From assembly GCA_051877575.1 (NCBI GenBank), contig JBJEJA010000028.1, positions 124,001 through 188,000 on the forward strand: 64,000 nucleotides of DNA. Direction: 5' to 3'. Below the pieces are notes generated by a model. That model did not search any database and had not been told where the DNA came from. It saw nothing but the letters and a program-made list of their open reading frames with translations. Below, piece after piece: positions 16,548 to 25,067 of this stretch; the stretch's first letter is position 1; every line of letters starts with the position of its first letter. The stretch is from UBA2882 sp051877575. Lineage in GTDB: Bacteria > Bacillota > Clostridia > Lachnospirales > Lachnospiraceae. The position numbers and the translations under genes were made by a program.

Positions 16548-17519
16548 ATGGGATTTTTTCAGGACTTAAAAGAGGATTTATCCATGGCGGTAAATGAATT
16601 GATACCGGAAGCGGATGAAGAACTGGCGGTTTCGGAAGAAAACGGAGAAAAGGAAGAAAAAGAAACAGATGGGGAAACAACGCAGGAAGCCGCAGTTGTA
16701 GTGAATGAGGATGTTTTTCGTGCTGCGGTAGAACGGCTGGATGAAAATGCGGATGTTTTTGCCGACAGTTCTATGCAGGAGTCGGAAGAGGAAAGCGCTG
16801 TTCCGACAGAAGAGGAGATTGAAAAACAAATCGAAGAGCAGACGGTTCAGCAGCAGGATGAACAACCGGAAGAGCCGGTGGATGAGCCTGCGGCAGATGA
16901 GCCGATAATTGCGGAACCGGAAATGCCGAATGAGGATATTTCGGATAGTCTGGTCAAAGAAGTCTGTGCGGAAGTGGAACATGCAGATGAAGAAACAGAA
17001 TTGGAAAAAGAGGTAGGAAAAGTCATGACACAGCAGAGTGAAACAGTATTAAAGGGCGAAGCAGCCGATGAAACAGCGATCATTACAAACGGAATGAAAG
17101 TAACCGGAGATATCAGCAGTCAGGGATCACTGGATGTGCTGGGTGCTGTAAAAGGAAATATTGAAATTCTGGGCAAACTGAATATTTCCGGAGAAGTGGA
17201 AGGAAATTCGATTGCGGCAGAGGTGTTTGCGGATTCTGCCAATATTACGGGAGAAATCCATGCCAGCGGAAGCGTAAAAGTCGGTCAGAGTTCGGTTATT
17301 ATCGGAAATATTTTTGCCAACAGCGCAGTGATCGCGGGAGCGGTAAAGGGTGATATCGATGTACAGGGACCGGTTGTACTGGATACTTCTGCAATTGTTA
17401 TGGGTAATATCAAGTCGAAGTCCGTACAGATCAATAACGGTGCGGTAATCGAAGGTATGTGTTCACAGTGTTATGCGGATGTGAATCCTGCTTCTTTCTT
17501 TCAGGATTTAAATAAATAA
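16548..17519 (+). CDS. Bactofilin family polymer-forming cytoskeletal protein with long acidic N-terminus
   Basis: Bactofilins assemble into nucleotide-free filaments that position wall enzymes or organise cell shape. The 323-residue product has an unusual acidic N-terminal half (residues 1-175, rich in Glu, Pro, Asp and Gln) and a C-terminal beta-helix domain (about 177-310) with the family pattern TNGMKVTGDISSQGSLDVLG and repeated GxVxG turns. It starts MGFFQDLKEDLS, a possible amphipathic membrane-binding helix. It lies between the deacetylase gene (19 bp) and pyrH (16 bp) and probably shares their transcript. Confidence 0.9.
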   Translation: MGFFQDLKEDLSMAVNELIPEADEELAVSEENGEKEEKETDGETTQEAAVVVNEDVFRAAVERLDENADVFADSSMQESEEESAVPTEEEIEKQIEEQTVQQQDEQPEEPVDEPAADEPIIAEPEMPNEDISDSLVKEVCAEVEHADEETELEKEVGKVMTQQSETVLKGEAADETAIITNGMKVTGDISSQGSLDVLGAVKGNIEILGKLNISGEVEGNSIAAEVFADSANITGEIHASGSVKVGQSSVIIGNIFANSAVIAGAVKGDIDVQGPVVLDTSAIVMGNIKSKSVQINNGAVIEGMCSQCYADVNPASFFQDLNK

Positions 17520-17535
17520 TACCGGGGGACTGGAA

Positions 17536-18237
17536 ATGAAAAGAATTATGTTAAAGCTAAGCGGTGAGGCGCTTGCCGGAGAAAAAAAGAACGGTTTTGA
17601 TGAGGAAACGGTCAGAGGTGTTGCACTTCAGGTAAAGCAGCTGGTGGATGACGGCATTCAGGTCGGTATTGTCATTGGCGGCGGCAATTTCTGGCGGGGA
17701 CGAACCAGCGAACATATTGACAGAACCAAAGCGGATCAGATCGGAATGCTTGCAACGGTTATGAACTGCATTTACGTGTCGGAAATCTTTCGTTCCGTGG
17801 GAATGAAAACGAGTATTTTAACACCGTTTGAATGCGGTTCTTTTACCAAATTATTTTCAAAGGACAGAGCCAACAAGTATTTTGAAAAAGGTATGGTGGT
17901 TTTCTTTGCGGGAGGGACCGGTCATCCGTATTTTTCGACAGATACGGGTGTTGTGTTGAGAGCCGTAGAAGTTGAAGCGGATGTTATTCTGCTGGCAAAA
18001 GCCGTTGACGGTGTTTATGACGATGATCCTAGGACCAATCCGGCGGCAAAGAAATACGACGAAGTTTCTATTGATGAAGTCATAGAAAAGAATCTGCAGG
18101 TTGTGGATATGACGGCATCCATTCTGGCAAGAGATAATAAAATGCCGATGTGGGTATTTGGTTTGAATGAAGAAAACAGTATAGTCAATACGGTTTCGGG
18201 TAAATTTACCGGAACCAGAGTAATAATAGGAGGGTAA
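17536..18237 (+). CDS. pyrH: Uridylate kinase (UMP kinase)
   Basis: It phosphorylates UMP to UDP with ATP in pyrimidine synthesis. The product has 233 residues of the amino-acid-kinase fold: MLKLSGEALAG at the N-terminus, the glycine-rich VIGGGNFWRGR, the UMP-binding DQIGMLATVMN, TGHPYFSTDT, and the C-terminal MWVFGLN. It is followed 6 bp later by frr, an order conserved in most bacteria. Confidence 0.97.
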   Translation: MKRIMLKLSGEALAGEKKNGFDEETVRGVALQVKQLVDDGIQVGIVIGGGNFWRGRTSEHIDRTKADQIGMLATVMNCIYVSEIFRSVGMKTSILTPFECGSFTKLFSKDRANKYFEKGMVVFFAGGTGHPYFSTDTGVVLRAVEVEADVILLAKAVDGVYDDDPRTNPAAKKYDEVSIDEVIEKNLQVVDMTASILARDNKMPMWVFGLNEENSIVNTVSGKFTGTRVIIGG

Positions 18238-18243
18238 TATCCA

Positions 18244-18795
18244 ATGGATGAAAGATTAAAGGTTTATGATGAAAAAATGCAGAAGGCGATTGATTTCCTG
18301 GCTACGGATTTCGCATCTGTAAGAGCAGGAAGGGCAAATCCCCATGTGTTGGATAAAATCAAAGTCGATTATTACGGAACACCTACACCTTTGCAGAGCG
18401 TGGGAAATATCAGTGTTCCCGAACCGCGCATGATTCAGATTGCGCCATGGGAAAAGAGTTTGATTAAAGAAATCGAAAAGGCGATTTTAATGTCGGATGT
18501 GGGGATTACCCCGACCAATGACGGATCGGTCATTCGTCTGGTTTTTCCGGAATTGACGGAAGAACGTCGTAAAGAACTGGTAAAGGATATTAAGAAAAAA
18601 GGCGAAGATAATAAAGTCGTGGTCAGAAATGCGCGCCGTGACGGAAATGACGCATTTAAAAAGCTGGGCAAAGGGGAGATTTCTGAGGATGAAGTAAAAC
18701 AGCTTTCCGATGAACTGCAGAAACTGACGGATAAGTATATCAAGGAAATCGACAGCATGGTAGATGAAAAATCCAAAGAGATTTTGACTGTTTAG
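18244..18795 (+). CDS. frr: Ribosome recycling factor
   Basis: With EF-G it splits post-termination ribosomes. The product has 183 residues, normal for the family, with TDFASVRAGRANPHVLDKI, the YYGTPTPLQSVGNISVPEPR hinge and the C-terminal LTDKYIKEIDSMVDEKSKEI helix. It lies right after pyrH. Confidence 0.98.
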   Translation: MDERLKVYDEKMQKAIDFLATDFASVRAGRANPHVLDKIKVDYYGTPTPLQSVGNISVPEPRMIQIAPWEKSLIKEIEKAILMSDVGITPTNDGSVIRLVFPELTEERRKELVKDIKKKGEDNKVVVRNARRDGNDAFKKLGKGEISEDEVKQLSDELQKLTDKYIKEIDSMVDEKSKEILTV

Positions 18796-18817
18796 TTGAG
18801 AGGGAAAAGAATCATGA

Positions 18818-18848
18818 GGGGGCAGGCATAGTATGCTGTTCCCTTTTT
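18818..18848 (+). terminator. Terminator-like hairpin between frr and uppS
   Basis: GGGGGCA pairs with TGTTCCC (two G-U pairs) and GCAT with ATGC around a 3-base loop, followed by TTTTT. It lies inside a gene cluster that is usually co-transcribed, so it may give partial read-through. Confidence 0.65.
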
Positions 18849-18877
18849 GTGCGATTTTGCGAGAAAGGTTGGTTTAG

Positions 18878-19585
18878 ATGAACGTACCCAAGCATGTTGC
18901 TATTATTCTGGACGGAAACGGCAGGTGGGCCAAGAGTAAGGGAATGCCCCGCAATTACGGTCATGCCCAGGGAAGTAAAAATGTGGAGACAATCTGTGAA
19001 GCTGCTTACAAAATGGGCATCGAATATCTGACGGTTTATGCTTTTTCCACAGAGAACTGGAATCGTCCCAAGGACGAAGTGGATGCATTGATGAAGCTTT
19101 TGCGAAATTACATGGCTACCTGTCTGAAAACTGCCGAAAAAAACCGGATGTGTGTCCGGGTGATCGGAGATAAGACCGGATTGGATGACGATATCCGCAA
19201 TCGGATTGCTGAATTGGAAAAGGCGACGGTAAATAATGACGGTCTGCATTTCCAGATTGCATTAAACTATGGAAGTAGGGACGAGATCATTCGTGCGGTT
19301 AAAAAAATTATGACGGATACCGCAGAAGGGAAACTGACGCCGGAGCAGATGACTGAGACGGTTTTTGCCGATTATTTGGATACCAGAGGGATTCCGGAGC
19401 CGGATCTGATGATCCGCACAAGCGGAGAGGAAAGGATCTCCAACTTTTTATTGTGGCAGTTGGCTTATACGGAATTTTATTTTACGGATGTGCCATGGCC
19501 TGCATTTACCAAAGAGGAGCTGATGAAAGCGGTGGAAGAGTATAATCGAAGAGACCGCAGATTCGGGCTGGTTAAGGAGGAATAG
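18878..19585 (+). CDS. uppS: Isoprenyl transferase (undecaprenyl diphosphate synthase)
   Basis: It condenses isopentenyl diphosphate onto farnesyl diphosphate to make the C55 lipid carrier for wall synthesis. The product has 235 residues with the cis-prenyltransferase motifs IILDGNGRWAKSKG (catalytic Asp), YGHAQGSKN, AFSTENWNRP, NYGSRDEI and the C-terminal RTSGEERISNFLLWQLAYTE. cdsA follows 1 bp later. Confidence 0.97.
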   Translation: MNVPKHVAIILDGNGRWAKSKGMPRNYGHAQGSKNVETICEAAYKMGIEYLTVYAFSTENWNRPKDEVDALMKLLRNYMATCLKTAEKNRMCVRVIGDKTGLDDDIRNRIAELEKATVNNDGLHFQIALNYGSRDEIIRAVKKIMTDTAEGKLTPEQMTETVFADYLDTRGIPEPDLMIRTSGEERISNFLLWQLAYTEFYFTDVPWPAFTKEELMKAVEEYNRRDRRFGLVKEE

Positions 19586-19586
19586 C

Positions 19587-20408
19587 ATGTTTAAGACAAG
19601 ATTGATAAGCAGTATTGTTCTGGTGATCATTGTTGCCTCTGCTTTAATTTTAGGTGGTCCGGTATTGTTTTTGTTTACCCTTATGGTTGCCTTAAAGGCA
19701 TTTTTTGAAATGACAAAGGCAACAAAGGTCAGGGGCGACAGCGAAAAGGTCTGCCTACTGGAGATTTTCGGTGCATTGGGTGTGTTGGGATATTATGGTG
19801 TTCTTTGGTTTGCCAACACAGAAACGTATGTTATGTTAACTATAACGCTGACGATTGTAGCAATTTTATTTGTGTATGTTTTTACATTTCCCAAATATCA
19901 GGCGAATCAGATTATGGCTGCTATTTTTTCATTTATCTATGCACCGATCATGCTTGCCTACTTATATCTGACCAGAAATCTGGAAAACGGCATTTATGTT
20001 GTATGGCTGATTTTTATCAGCTCATGGATCTGTGATACCTGTGCTTACCTTGTGGGAATGGCAATCGGAAAGCATAAGCTGGCCCCTGTCTTGAGCCCGA
20101 AAAAATCTGTGGAAGGCGCAATCGGAGGCATTGCAGGTGCAGCTTTGGTCGGATTGCTTTATGCTGTTGTTTTGAATAAAGCCGGTATACATCAGGACGA
20201 TGTGCTTTGGGTATTTCCCCTGATTTCCGCAATCGGAGCCATGATCAGTCAGGTCGGAGATTTGGCGGCATCTGCTATCAAGCGGAATTTCGGGATTAAA
20301 GATTACGGAAAGCTGATTCCCGGACATGGCGGGATTATGGATCGGTTCGACAGCGTTGTTTTTACGGCACCTATGATTTATTATTTGACGGTACTGTTGC
20401 TGAAATAA
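19587..20408 (+). CDS. cdsA: Phosphatidate cytidylyltransferase (CDP-diacylglycerol synthase)
   Basis: It makes CDP-diacylglycerol from phosphatidic acid and CTP for phospholipid synthesis. It is a 273-residue membrane protein with seven or eight helices. The C-terminal signature is SAIKRNFGIKDYG followed by LIPGHGGIMDRFDS. It lies between uppS and dxr in the usual order. Confidence 0.96.
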   Translation: MFKTRLISSIVLVIIVASALILGGPVLFLFTLMVALKAFFEMTKATKVRGDSEKVCLLEIFGALGVLGYYGVLWFANTETYVMLTITLTIVAILFVYVFTFPKYQANQIMAAIFSFIYAPIMLAYLYLTRNLENGIYVVWLIFISSWICDTCAYLVGMAIGKHKLAPVLSPKKSVEGAIGGIAGAALVGLLYAVVLNKAGIHQDDVLWVFPLISAIGAMISQVGDLAASAIKRNFGIKDYGKLIPGHGGIMDRFDSVVFTAPMIYYLTVLLLK

Positions 20409-20431
20409 GATGATAAGATAGAGGAAAGGTC

Positions 20432-21577
20432 ATGAAAAATCTTGTTTTACTCGGCTCAACAGGTTCTATCGGAACCCAGACTCTGGAAGTTGTTGATGCC
20501 TATCCGGAACAATTACATATCGTTGCACTTGCAGCAGGAAGCAATGCGGAAAAGATGGAAGAACAGGTGCGTAGATATGATCCGGATTTTGCCGTGATGT
20601 ATGAGGAAAAGGCGGCAAAGGATTTAAAGGCGCGGGTGGCAGATCTGCCTGTCAAAGTGCTTTCGGGGATGGAGGGGCTGATGCAGATTGCCGTTCTGCC
20701 CGAGGCAGATGTGGTTTTGACCGCAGTGGTAGGAATGATCGGAATCAGACCTACGATTGAAGCAATCAGGGCCGGAAAGGATATTGCACTTGCAAATAAG
20801 GAAACACTTGTGACGGCGGGACATATTATAATGCCGTTGGCAAAGCAGATGGGAGTTTCCATACTGCCTGTGGACAGTGAACACAGTGCTATTTTCCAGT
20901 CCTTAAACGGAGAACCGAAAAAAAGACTGAAAAAAATTCTGCTGACAGCTTCGGGAGGACCGTTCAGAGGTATGAGCAGAAAAGAACTGGAGACAAAAAC
21001 GGTAAAGGACGCATTAAAGCATCCGAACTGGTCTATGGGGAGAAAAATCACCGTTGATTCCGCAACGATGGTCAATAAAGGCCTGGAGGTTATGGAAGCC
21101 GGATGGCTGTTTGATGTAAATTTTGATCAAATTCAGGTTGTAGTACATCCCCAGAGTATCATACATTCTATGGTAGAGTATGTGGATGGGGCGGTAATTG
21201 CACAGTTGGGATTGCCCGATATGAAACTGCCCATACAATATGCGCTGTTTTATCCGGACAGACTGCCTATGAATACGGAAGGTATAGATTTTTTTAAGCT
21301 TGGGCAGATTACTTTTGAAGAACCGGATTTAGAGACTTTTACAGGGCTGAAGCTGGCATATGATGCTTTCCGTATCGGGGGAAGCATGCCGACGGTATTC
21401 AATGCCGCCAATGAAAAGGCAGTCAGCCTCTTCCTACAGGAGAAAATCCGTTTTTCGGAAATTGCCGATATGATCGGTCATGCGATGAGTGAGCATCGGG
21501 TAATAGAAAACCCGGATCTGGATCAAATTCTGGAGACGGAAGCCTGGTGTTATGATTTAATTGAGAGCAGGTGCTGA
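20432..21577 (+). CDS. dxr: 1-deoxy-D-xylulose 5-phosphate reductoisomerase
   Basis: The committed step of the MEP isoprenoid pathway: DXP is rearranged and reduced to 2-C-methyl-D-erythritol 4-phosphate with NADPH. The 381 residues include the NADPH loop LGSTGSIGTQTLEV, ALANKETLV, the metal and substrate motif PVDSEHSAIFQ, LTASGGPFRG, HPNWSMGRKITVDSATM, and NAANEKAV. ispG of the same pathway lies 3.5 kb downstream. The end overlaps the start region of rseP. Confidence 0.97.
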   Translation: MKNLVLLGSTGSIGTQTLEVVDAYPEQLHIVALAAGSNAEKMEEQVRRYDPDFAVMYEEKAAKDLKARVADLPVKVLSGMEGLMQIAVLPEADVVLTAVVGMIGIRPTIEAIRAGKDIALANKETLVTAGHIIMPLAKQMGVSILPVDSEHSAIFQSLNGEPKKRLKKILLTASGGPFRGMSRKELETKTVKDALKHPNWSMGRKITVDSATMVNKGLEVMEAGWLFDVNFDQIQVVVHPQSIIHSMVEYVDGAVIAQLGLPDMKLPIQYALFYPDRLPMNTEGIDFFKLGQITFEEPDLETFTGLKLAYDAFRIGGSMPTVFNAANEKAVSLFLQEKIRFSEIADMIGHAMSEHRVIENPDLDQILETEAWCYDLIESRC

Positions 21578-21578
21578 T

Positions 21579-22670
21579 TTGGGAATTATTTTATTTATCA
21601 TCATATTTTGTGTTGTAGTAGTGGCACATGAATTCGGACATTTTATCGTGGCAAAAGCCAATGGGATTCATGTAGTAGAGTTTTCTATCGGTATGGGTCC
21701 GACCATTTTTCACTTTGACAAAGGGGATACCAGATACTCCCTGAAATTGCTGCCCATTGGTGGGGCTTGTATGTTTGAAGGTGAGGATGGACTGAATGAG
21801 GAAAGCGAAAAGGCAGAAGAGACAGATCAGTCCGAGCTTGGTACTTTGAAAAAATCCGGCGCTTTTCCGGATGCTCCGGTCTGGTCCAGAATTGCTACGG
21901 TTGTAGCCGGTCCGATCTTTAACTTTATTCTGGCATTTCTTTTTTCTGCGATCATTGTGGGAAGTATCGGAACGGATGTGGCGGTCATCGGAAAAGTCGG
22001 AGAGGACAGCGCTGCCGAAGAAGCAGGACTTATGGCGGGAGACGAGATTGTGAAACTCAATGGACATAAGATCCATCTGTTTCGTGAAATTTCTCTGGAA
22101 GCCATGCTGAATGAGGGGGAGGCCGTGGATATTGTATATAAGAGAGACGGCGAATTGAGCAGCACAACCCTTTACCCGAGATATTCGCAAGAGGATGGCA
22201 GATATTATTATGGAATTGCCGCACAGGCGGGATATACAAAATTCGGCCCGGCTGGAGTGATGCAATATAGTGCCTATGAGGTTAAATACTGGATTGATAC
22301 TACCGTAAAGAGTCTGGGAATGCTTTTGACCGGTAAGGCAGGCGTACAGGATTTGTCCGGACCTGTCGGTATGGCAAATGTGGTGGATAATATTTATACG
22401 GAGTCGAAGCAGGACGGAGCCTATTATGTATGGCTGAACATGCTCAGCTTTGCCATTCTGCTCAGTGCAAATCTGGGCGTATTGAATCTGATTCCGTTTC
22501 CGGCGCTGGATGGCGGAAGATTGTTGTTTCTGATTATCGAAGCAATCCGGCGCAAACCGATTCCGGCAGAAAAAGAGGGGATTTTCCACTTTGTGGGATT
22601 TGCACTGTTGATGCTTTTGATGGTGGTAGTCATGTATAACGATATTGCACGACTGGTAACCGGAGGGTGA
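21579..22670 (+). CDS. rseP: RIP metalloprotease RseP/RasP (site-2 protease family)
   Basis: An intramembrane zinc protease that cleaves anti-sigma factors and signal peptide remnants. I place the start at TTG 21579, directly after the dxr stop and with GCAGGTG upstream; TTG 21561 in the same frame is possible. The zinc site HEFGH lies in the first membrane helix, a PDZ domain follows (VGEDSAAEEAGLMAGDEIV), and the second zinc ligand is in NLIPFPALDGGR. There are about four membrane helices in roughly 363 residues, which is normal. Confidence 0.94.
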   Translation: MGIILFIIIFCVVVVAHEFGHFIVAKANGIHVVEFSIGMGPTIFHFDKGDTRYSLKLLPIGGACMFEGEDGLNEESEKAEETDQSELGTLKKSGAFPDAPVWSRIATVVAGPIFNFILAFLFSAIIVGSIGTDVAVIGKVGEDSAAEEAGLMAGDEIVKLNGHKIHLFREISLEAMLNEGEAVDIVYKRDGELSSTTLYPRYSQEDGRYYYGIAAQAGYTKFGPAGVMQYSAYEVKYWIDTTVKSLGMLLTGKAGVQDLSGPVGMANVVDNIYTESKQDGAYYVWLNMLSFAILLSANLGVLNLIPFPALDGGRLLFLIIEAIRRKPIPAEKEGIFHFVGFALLMLLMVVVMYNDIARLVTGG

Positions 22671-22716
22671 GAAAACTTCAGCTATAAGAATGAGTAAAAA
22701 GTTCCGGCAAAGAAAG

Positions 22717-22776
22717 TTGTTTCAGAGACACGCTTTTGTCCAAGAGAGAGCGTGTCCCTGAAACAAGATTGTTTTC
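22717..22776 (+). terminator. Strong hairpin terminator after rseP
   Basis: Two 18-base arms (22717-22734 and 22749-22766) pair with one mismatch around a 14-base loop, followed by GATTGTTTT. It probably ends the pyrH-to-rseP transcript and separates it from the phosphatase/kinase pair. The rest of the 22671-22991 gap holds only the promoter noted below. Confidence 0.75.
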
Positions 22777-22881
22777 CAAAACACTGAAAAGACAGAGCAC
22801 TTTTTTATAAAATAAGTGTGGCAATAACCAGTCGTATAGCGCTGTGAAGTAAGAAAATAAATTTTTGTGAAAATTGCCATC

Positions 22882-22910
22882 TTGTATCCGGAACATTCTG
22901 TGCATATAAT
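22882..22910 (+). promoter_or_regulatory. Probable promoter of PP2C-kinase pair
   Basis: TTGTAT (22882-22887), a 17-bp spacer and a perfect TATAAT (22905-22910). The start would be near 22917, about 75 nt before the ATG. Confidence 0.6.
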
Positions 22911-22991
22911 AAAATCATCTAAAAAGGTACATTCTGTACCGGTTCATCAAGTCGCTTGATGAATTATTTTCCATTGAAAGGACAATCAAAT

Positions 22992-23765
22992 ATGGTATTC
23001 GGTTATGTATATGAGACCGGTAAAAGATCCGGCAATGAGGATGCTTTGCTTTTCCGCAGCAGTCTGTTTGCAGGTGGAGAGCTTCTGTTTATGGCCGTGT
23101 GTGACGGTATGGGAGGCATGGAAAACGGAGCAGAGGCATCCGGCTTTTGTATCAGGGAAATGGAAACGTGGTACGACAGACAGCTTCTTCCTTATATCGG
23201 TACATGTAGTCGGCAGTTACGGGATATAGGGCCTGCATTAAAATCGAAAGGCTTTTGCCTGTATCGACAGATGAATCAGGCTCTTTTTCAGCAGATGCGC
23301 TGTACGGGGAGAAAAATGGGAAGCACGGCAACGATGTGCATTGTTTATGAAAACAGATATTATTTGTTTCATGTGGGAGACAGCAGAGCATATCTGCTGA
23401 AACATCGGATGGGAAACAGCAGTTTTCGGCAGCTCACAATAGATCATGGGAACGGCAACGGCCTTTCACGCTGTATGGGGCTGAATAAAGAATGGAAACC
23501 GGATTTTAAAACAGGGAGAATCGGAAAAAAAGGAATGCTGCTTTGCACGGATGGATTTTACAGACAATATAAGAAAGCGGTGTGGAAAGGTTGTTTGAAT
23601 CCCCAAAAGCTCGAAGGGGAAGAAAGCATTCGAAAAAGATTGAGAGAAATTGCGGATTATAATATGCGACAGGGTGAACAGGATAATATTTCGGCAATTT
23701 ATATGAACCGGAGCAGGAATGAAAGAAGGGAGAGTGGAAAATGGAGTTTTCGGAAAAGTATGTAA
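22992..23765 (+). CDS. PP2C-family Ser/Thr protein phosphatase
   Basis: A metal-dependent phosphatase of the PrpC/Stp type, about 258 residues, acting on phospho-Ser/Thr, probably those made by the adjacent kinase. I choose ATG 22992 because AAAGGA lies 9 bases upstream and the domain begins at once (VYETGKRSGNEDA). Metal motifs are AVCDGMGGMENG, HVGDSRAYLL, LLCTDGFY (in place of LCSDG) and GEQDNISAIYM. It ends in a basic stretch that overlaps the kinase gene by 25 bp. The pair sits between rseP and ispG, genes more often adjacent in relatives. Confidence 0.88.
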   Translation: MVFGYVYETGKRSGNEDALLFRSSLFAGGELLFMAVCDGMGGMENGAEASGFCIREMETWYDRQLLPYIGTCSRQLRDIGPALKSKGFCLYRQMNQALFQQMRCTGRKMGSTATMCIVYENRYYLFHVGDSRAYLLKHRMGNSSFRQLTIDHGNGNGLSRCMGLNKEWKPDFKTGRIGKKGMLLCTDGFYRQYKKAVWKGCLNPQKLEGEESIRKRLREIADYNMRQGEQDNISAIYMNRSRNERRESGKWSFRKSM

Positions 23766-24814
23766 AAAAAAGAATGCTTGGCAAAGGAAGCCGGGCGGTG
23801 GTATGGCTTGTGGAAAATATCCATATAGGGACAACTGCGGCAATGAAACTCTATACGGAAAAAGGGGACGAGACAGAAAGAGAAATTGGGGTATTAAAAA
23901 AAATGGGAGGAAAAGGTGTACCCTATTTAATTGACTGTGTGGAAGAAGGCGACAGTATCGGGATTATCATGGAATATGTAGAAGGGAAAAGTCTGCGCAA
24001 TTTAATGGAAGAGCAAAAAGTGTGGAGTGAGGAAAAGGCAATAGAAACAGCCATGCAGACAGCAAAGATTCTGAGCGGCTTTCACAGACAGGTTCCGGCC
24101 ATGATATATGCGGATCTGAAGCCGGAAAATATCATGGTAACACCTGCAGGGGAAGTTTATCTGGTTGATTTCGGCTCTGTAATATTTGAGGGAGAGAGAG
24201 AAAAACGGTTGTTTGGGACAAAGGCGTATCTGCCACCTTCCGAAGAGGATAAGGTGACACCTTACAGAGACACTTACGGATTGGGGGTTATTTTATATGA
24301 AATGCTGACCGGATGTCGGATGTCGGACGGAATTGAAAACGGAAAGGCTGACATTTCCCATTTATCGTCAGAATGCAGACAAATCATGCAGAGGGCGGTC
24401 AGAATATGCGCCGCGGAGGGATACATGGATGCGGGAGAAATGTATGAGGCATTGAAAAAGTGCAAAGAGGCCTTGGAGGAGGGAAAGGCGGGAAGGAGAA
24501 AAAAGAAAAAGGCTTGGAATAGTAAAAAAAGAAAAAGAAATTATTTTATCTGCGATCTGAAAAGGGTTTTGTTGTATGGACATATCAGGATGTGGGGGAT
24601 TTTCTGTGTCTGCCTGATGATGGGCTGCTTTTTGTTAAACGGCAGGGAAACAAAAGCTGCCGGAACGCGCGGAGATTTTACTGACGAAGAAGCGGCAACC
24701 GAAACGGAGTATGAGGAAAAGGAAAAGCATACAGATAGGGAGGAAAGCCCGGATGATGGGGTGATTCGTGATGAATACGGCAGAAAACTTGTGATTCGAA
24801 AAACAGGTGGCTGA
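23741..24814 (+). CDS. Membrane-anchored Ser/Thr protein kinase without PASTA repeats
   Basis: A Hanks-type kinase of 357 residues. The N-lobe has the glycine loop LGKGSRAVVWL and Lys36 (AAMKLY). The C-lobe has YADLKPENIM (Asp125; the usual His-Arg of HRD is Tyr-Ala), DFG at 143-145, and a GTKAYLPPSEE activation segment. After a Lys/Arg-rich juxtamembrane stretch there is one membrane helix (about 284-302) and a short acidic external tail of about 50 residues, with no PASTA domains, unlike PrkC. The missing HRD Arg suggests activation-loop phosphorylation is not needed. It overlaps the PP2C gene, so the two are co-expressed. Confidence 0.88.
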   Translation: MEFSEKYVKKRMLGKGSRAVVWLVENIHIGTTAAMKLYTEKGDETEREIGVLKKMGGKGVPYLIDCVEEGDSIGIIMEYVEGKSLRNLMEEQKVWSEEKAIETAMQTAKILSGFHRQVPAMIYADLKPENIMVTPAGEVYLVDFGSVIFEGEREKRLFGTKAYLPPSEEDKVTPYRDTYGLGVILYEMLTGCRMSDGIENGKADISHLSSECRQIMQRAVRICAAEGYMDAGEMYEALKKCKEALEEGKAGRRKKKKAWNSKKRKRNYFICDLKRVLLYGHIRMWGIFCVCLMMGCFLLNGRETKAAGTRGDFTDEEAATETEYEEKEKHTDREESPDDGVIRDEYGRKLVIRKTGG

Positions 24815-24871
24815 AACAACGATATTTTGATAAGAAATATACATAAAACAAGTGATTGAATACCTGAATAC

Positions 24872-24901
24872 TTGACGCGGGAAAGGAGGAAAGCCTATAA
24901 T
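24872..24901 (+). promoter_or_regulatory. Promoter of ispG-polC
   Basis: TTGACG (24872-24877), an 18-bp spacer and TATAAT (24896-24901). It lies about 165 bp upstream of ispG. An AGGAGG inside the spacer is probably coincidental. Confidence 0.65.
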
Positions 24902-25012
24902 GATTTTGAAAAGAAGTCGTAGGCAATGAAAGAAGAAGCGGCAGTACGGAAAGGATATTTTAGAGGCCGACTGAAGAAATGATTTTTCCTGATAGGAATG
25001 TGTTCCAAAACA

Positions 25013-25021
25013 TGATATAAT
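25013..25021 (+). promoter_or_regulatory. Second, extended -10 promoter of ispG
   Basis: TGATATAAT is a perfect extended -10 lying 47 bp before the ispG start. The -35 region (TAGGAA) is poor. Confidence 0.5.
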
Positions 25022-25067
25022 CGAAAACATAACAGGAAAAGCAGAAGCAAAAAGCGAGGGAAGATTT

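Noticed and set aside
21591..22589. 332-residue minus-strand frame across rseP
   Set aside because: It is antisense to an intact site-2 protease gene with no motif or start signal.
24900..24929. Nine-codon leader peptide (MILKRSRRQ) behind AGGAGG upstream of ispG
   Set aside because: Its ATG overlaps the last base pairs of a TTGACG/TATAAT promoter, so the AGGAGG lies in the spacer and would not be transcribed from it. There is no codon pattern or terminator to suggest attenuation.
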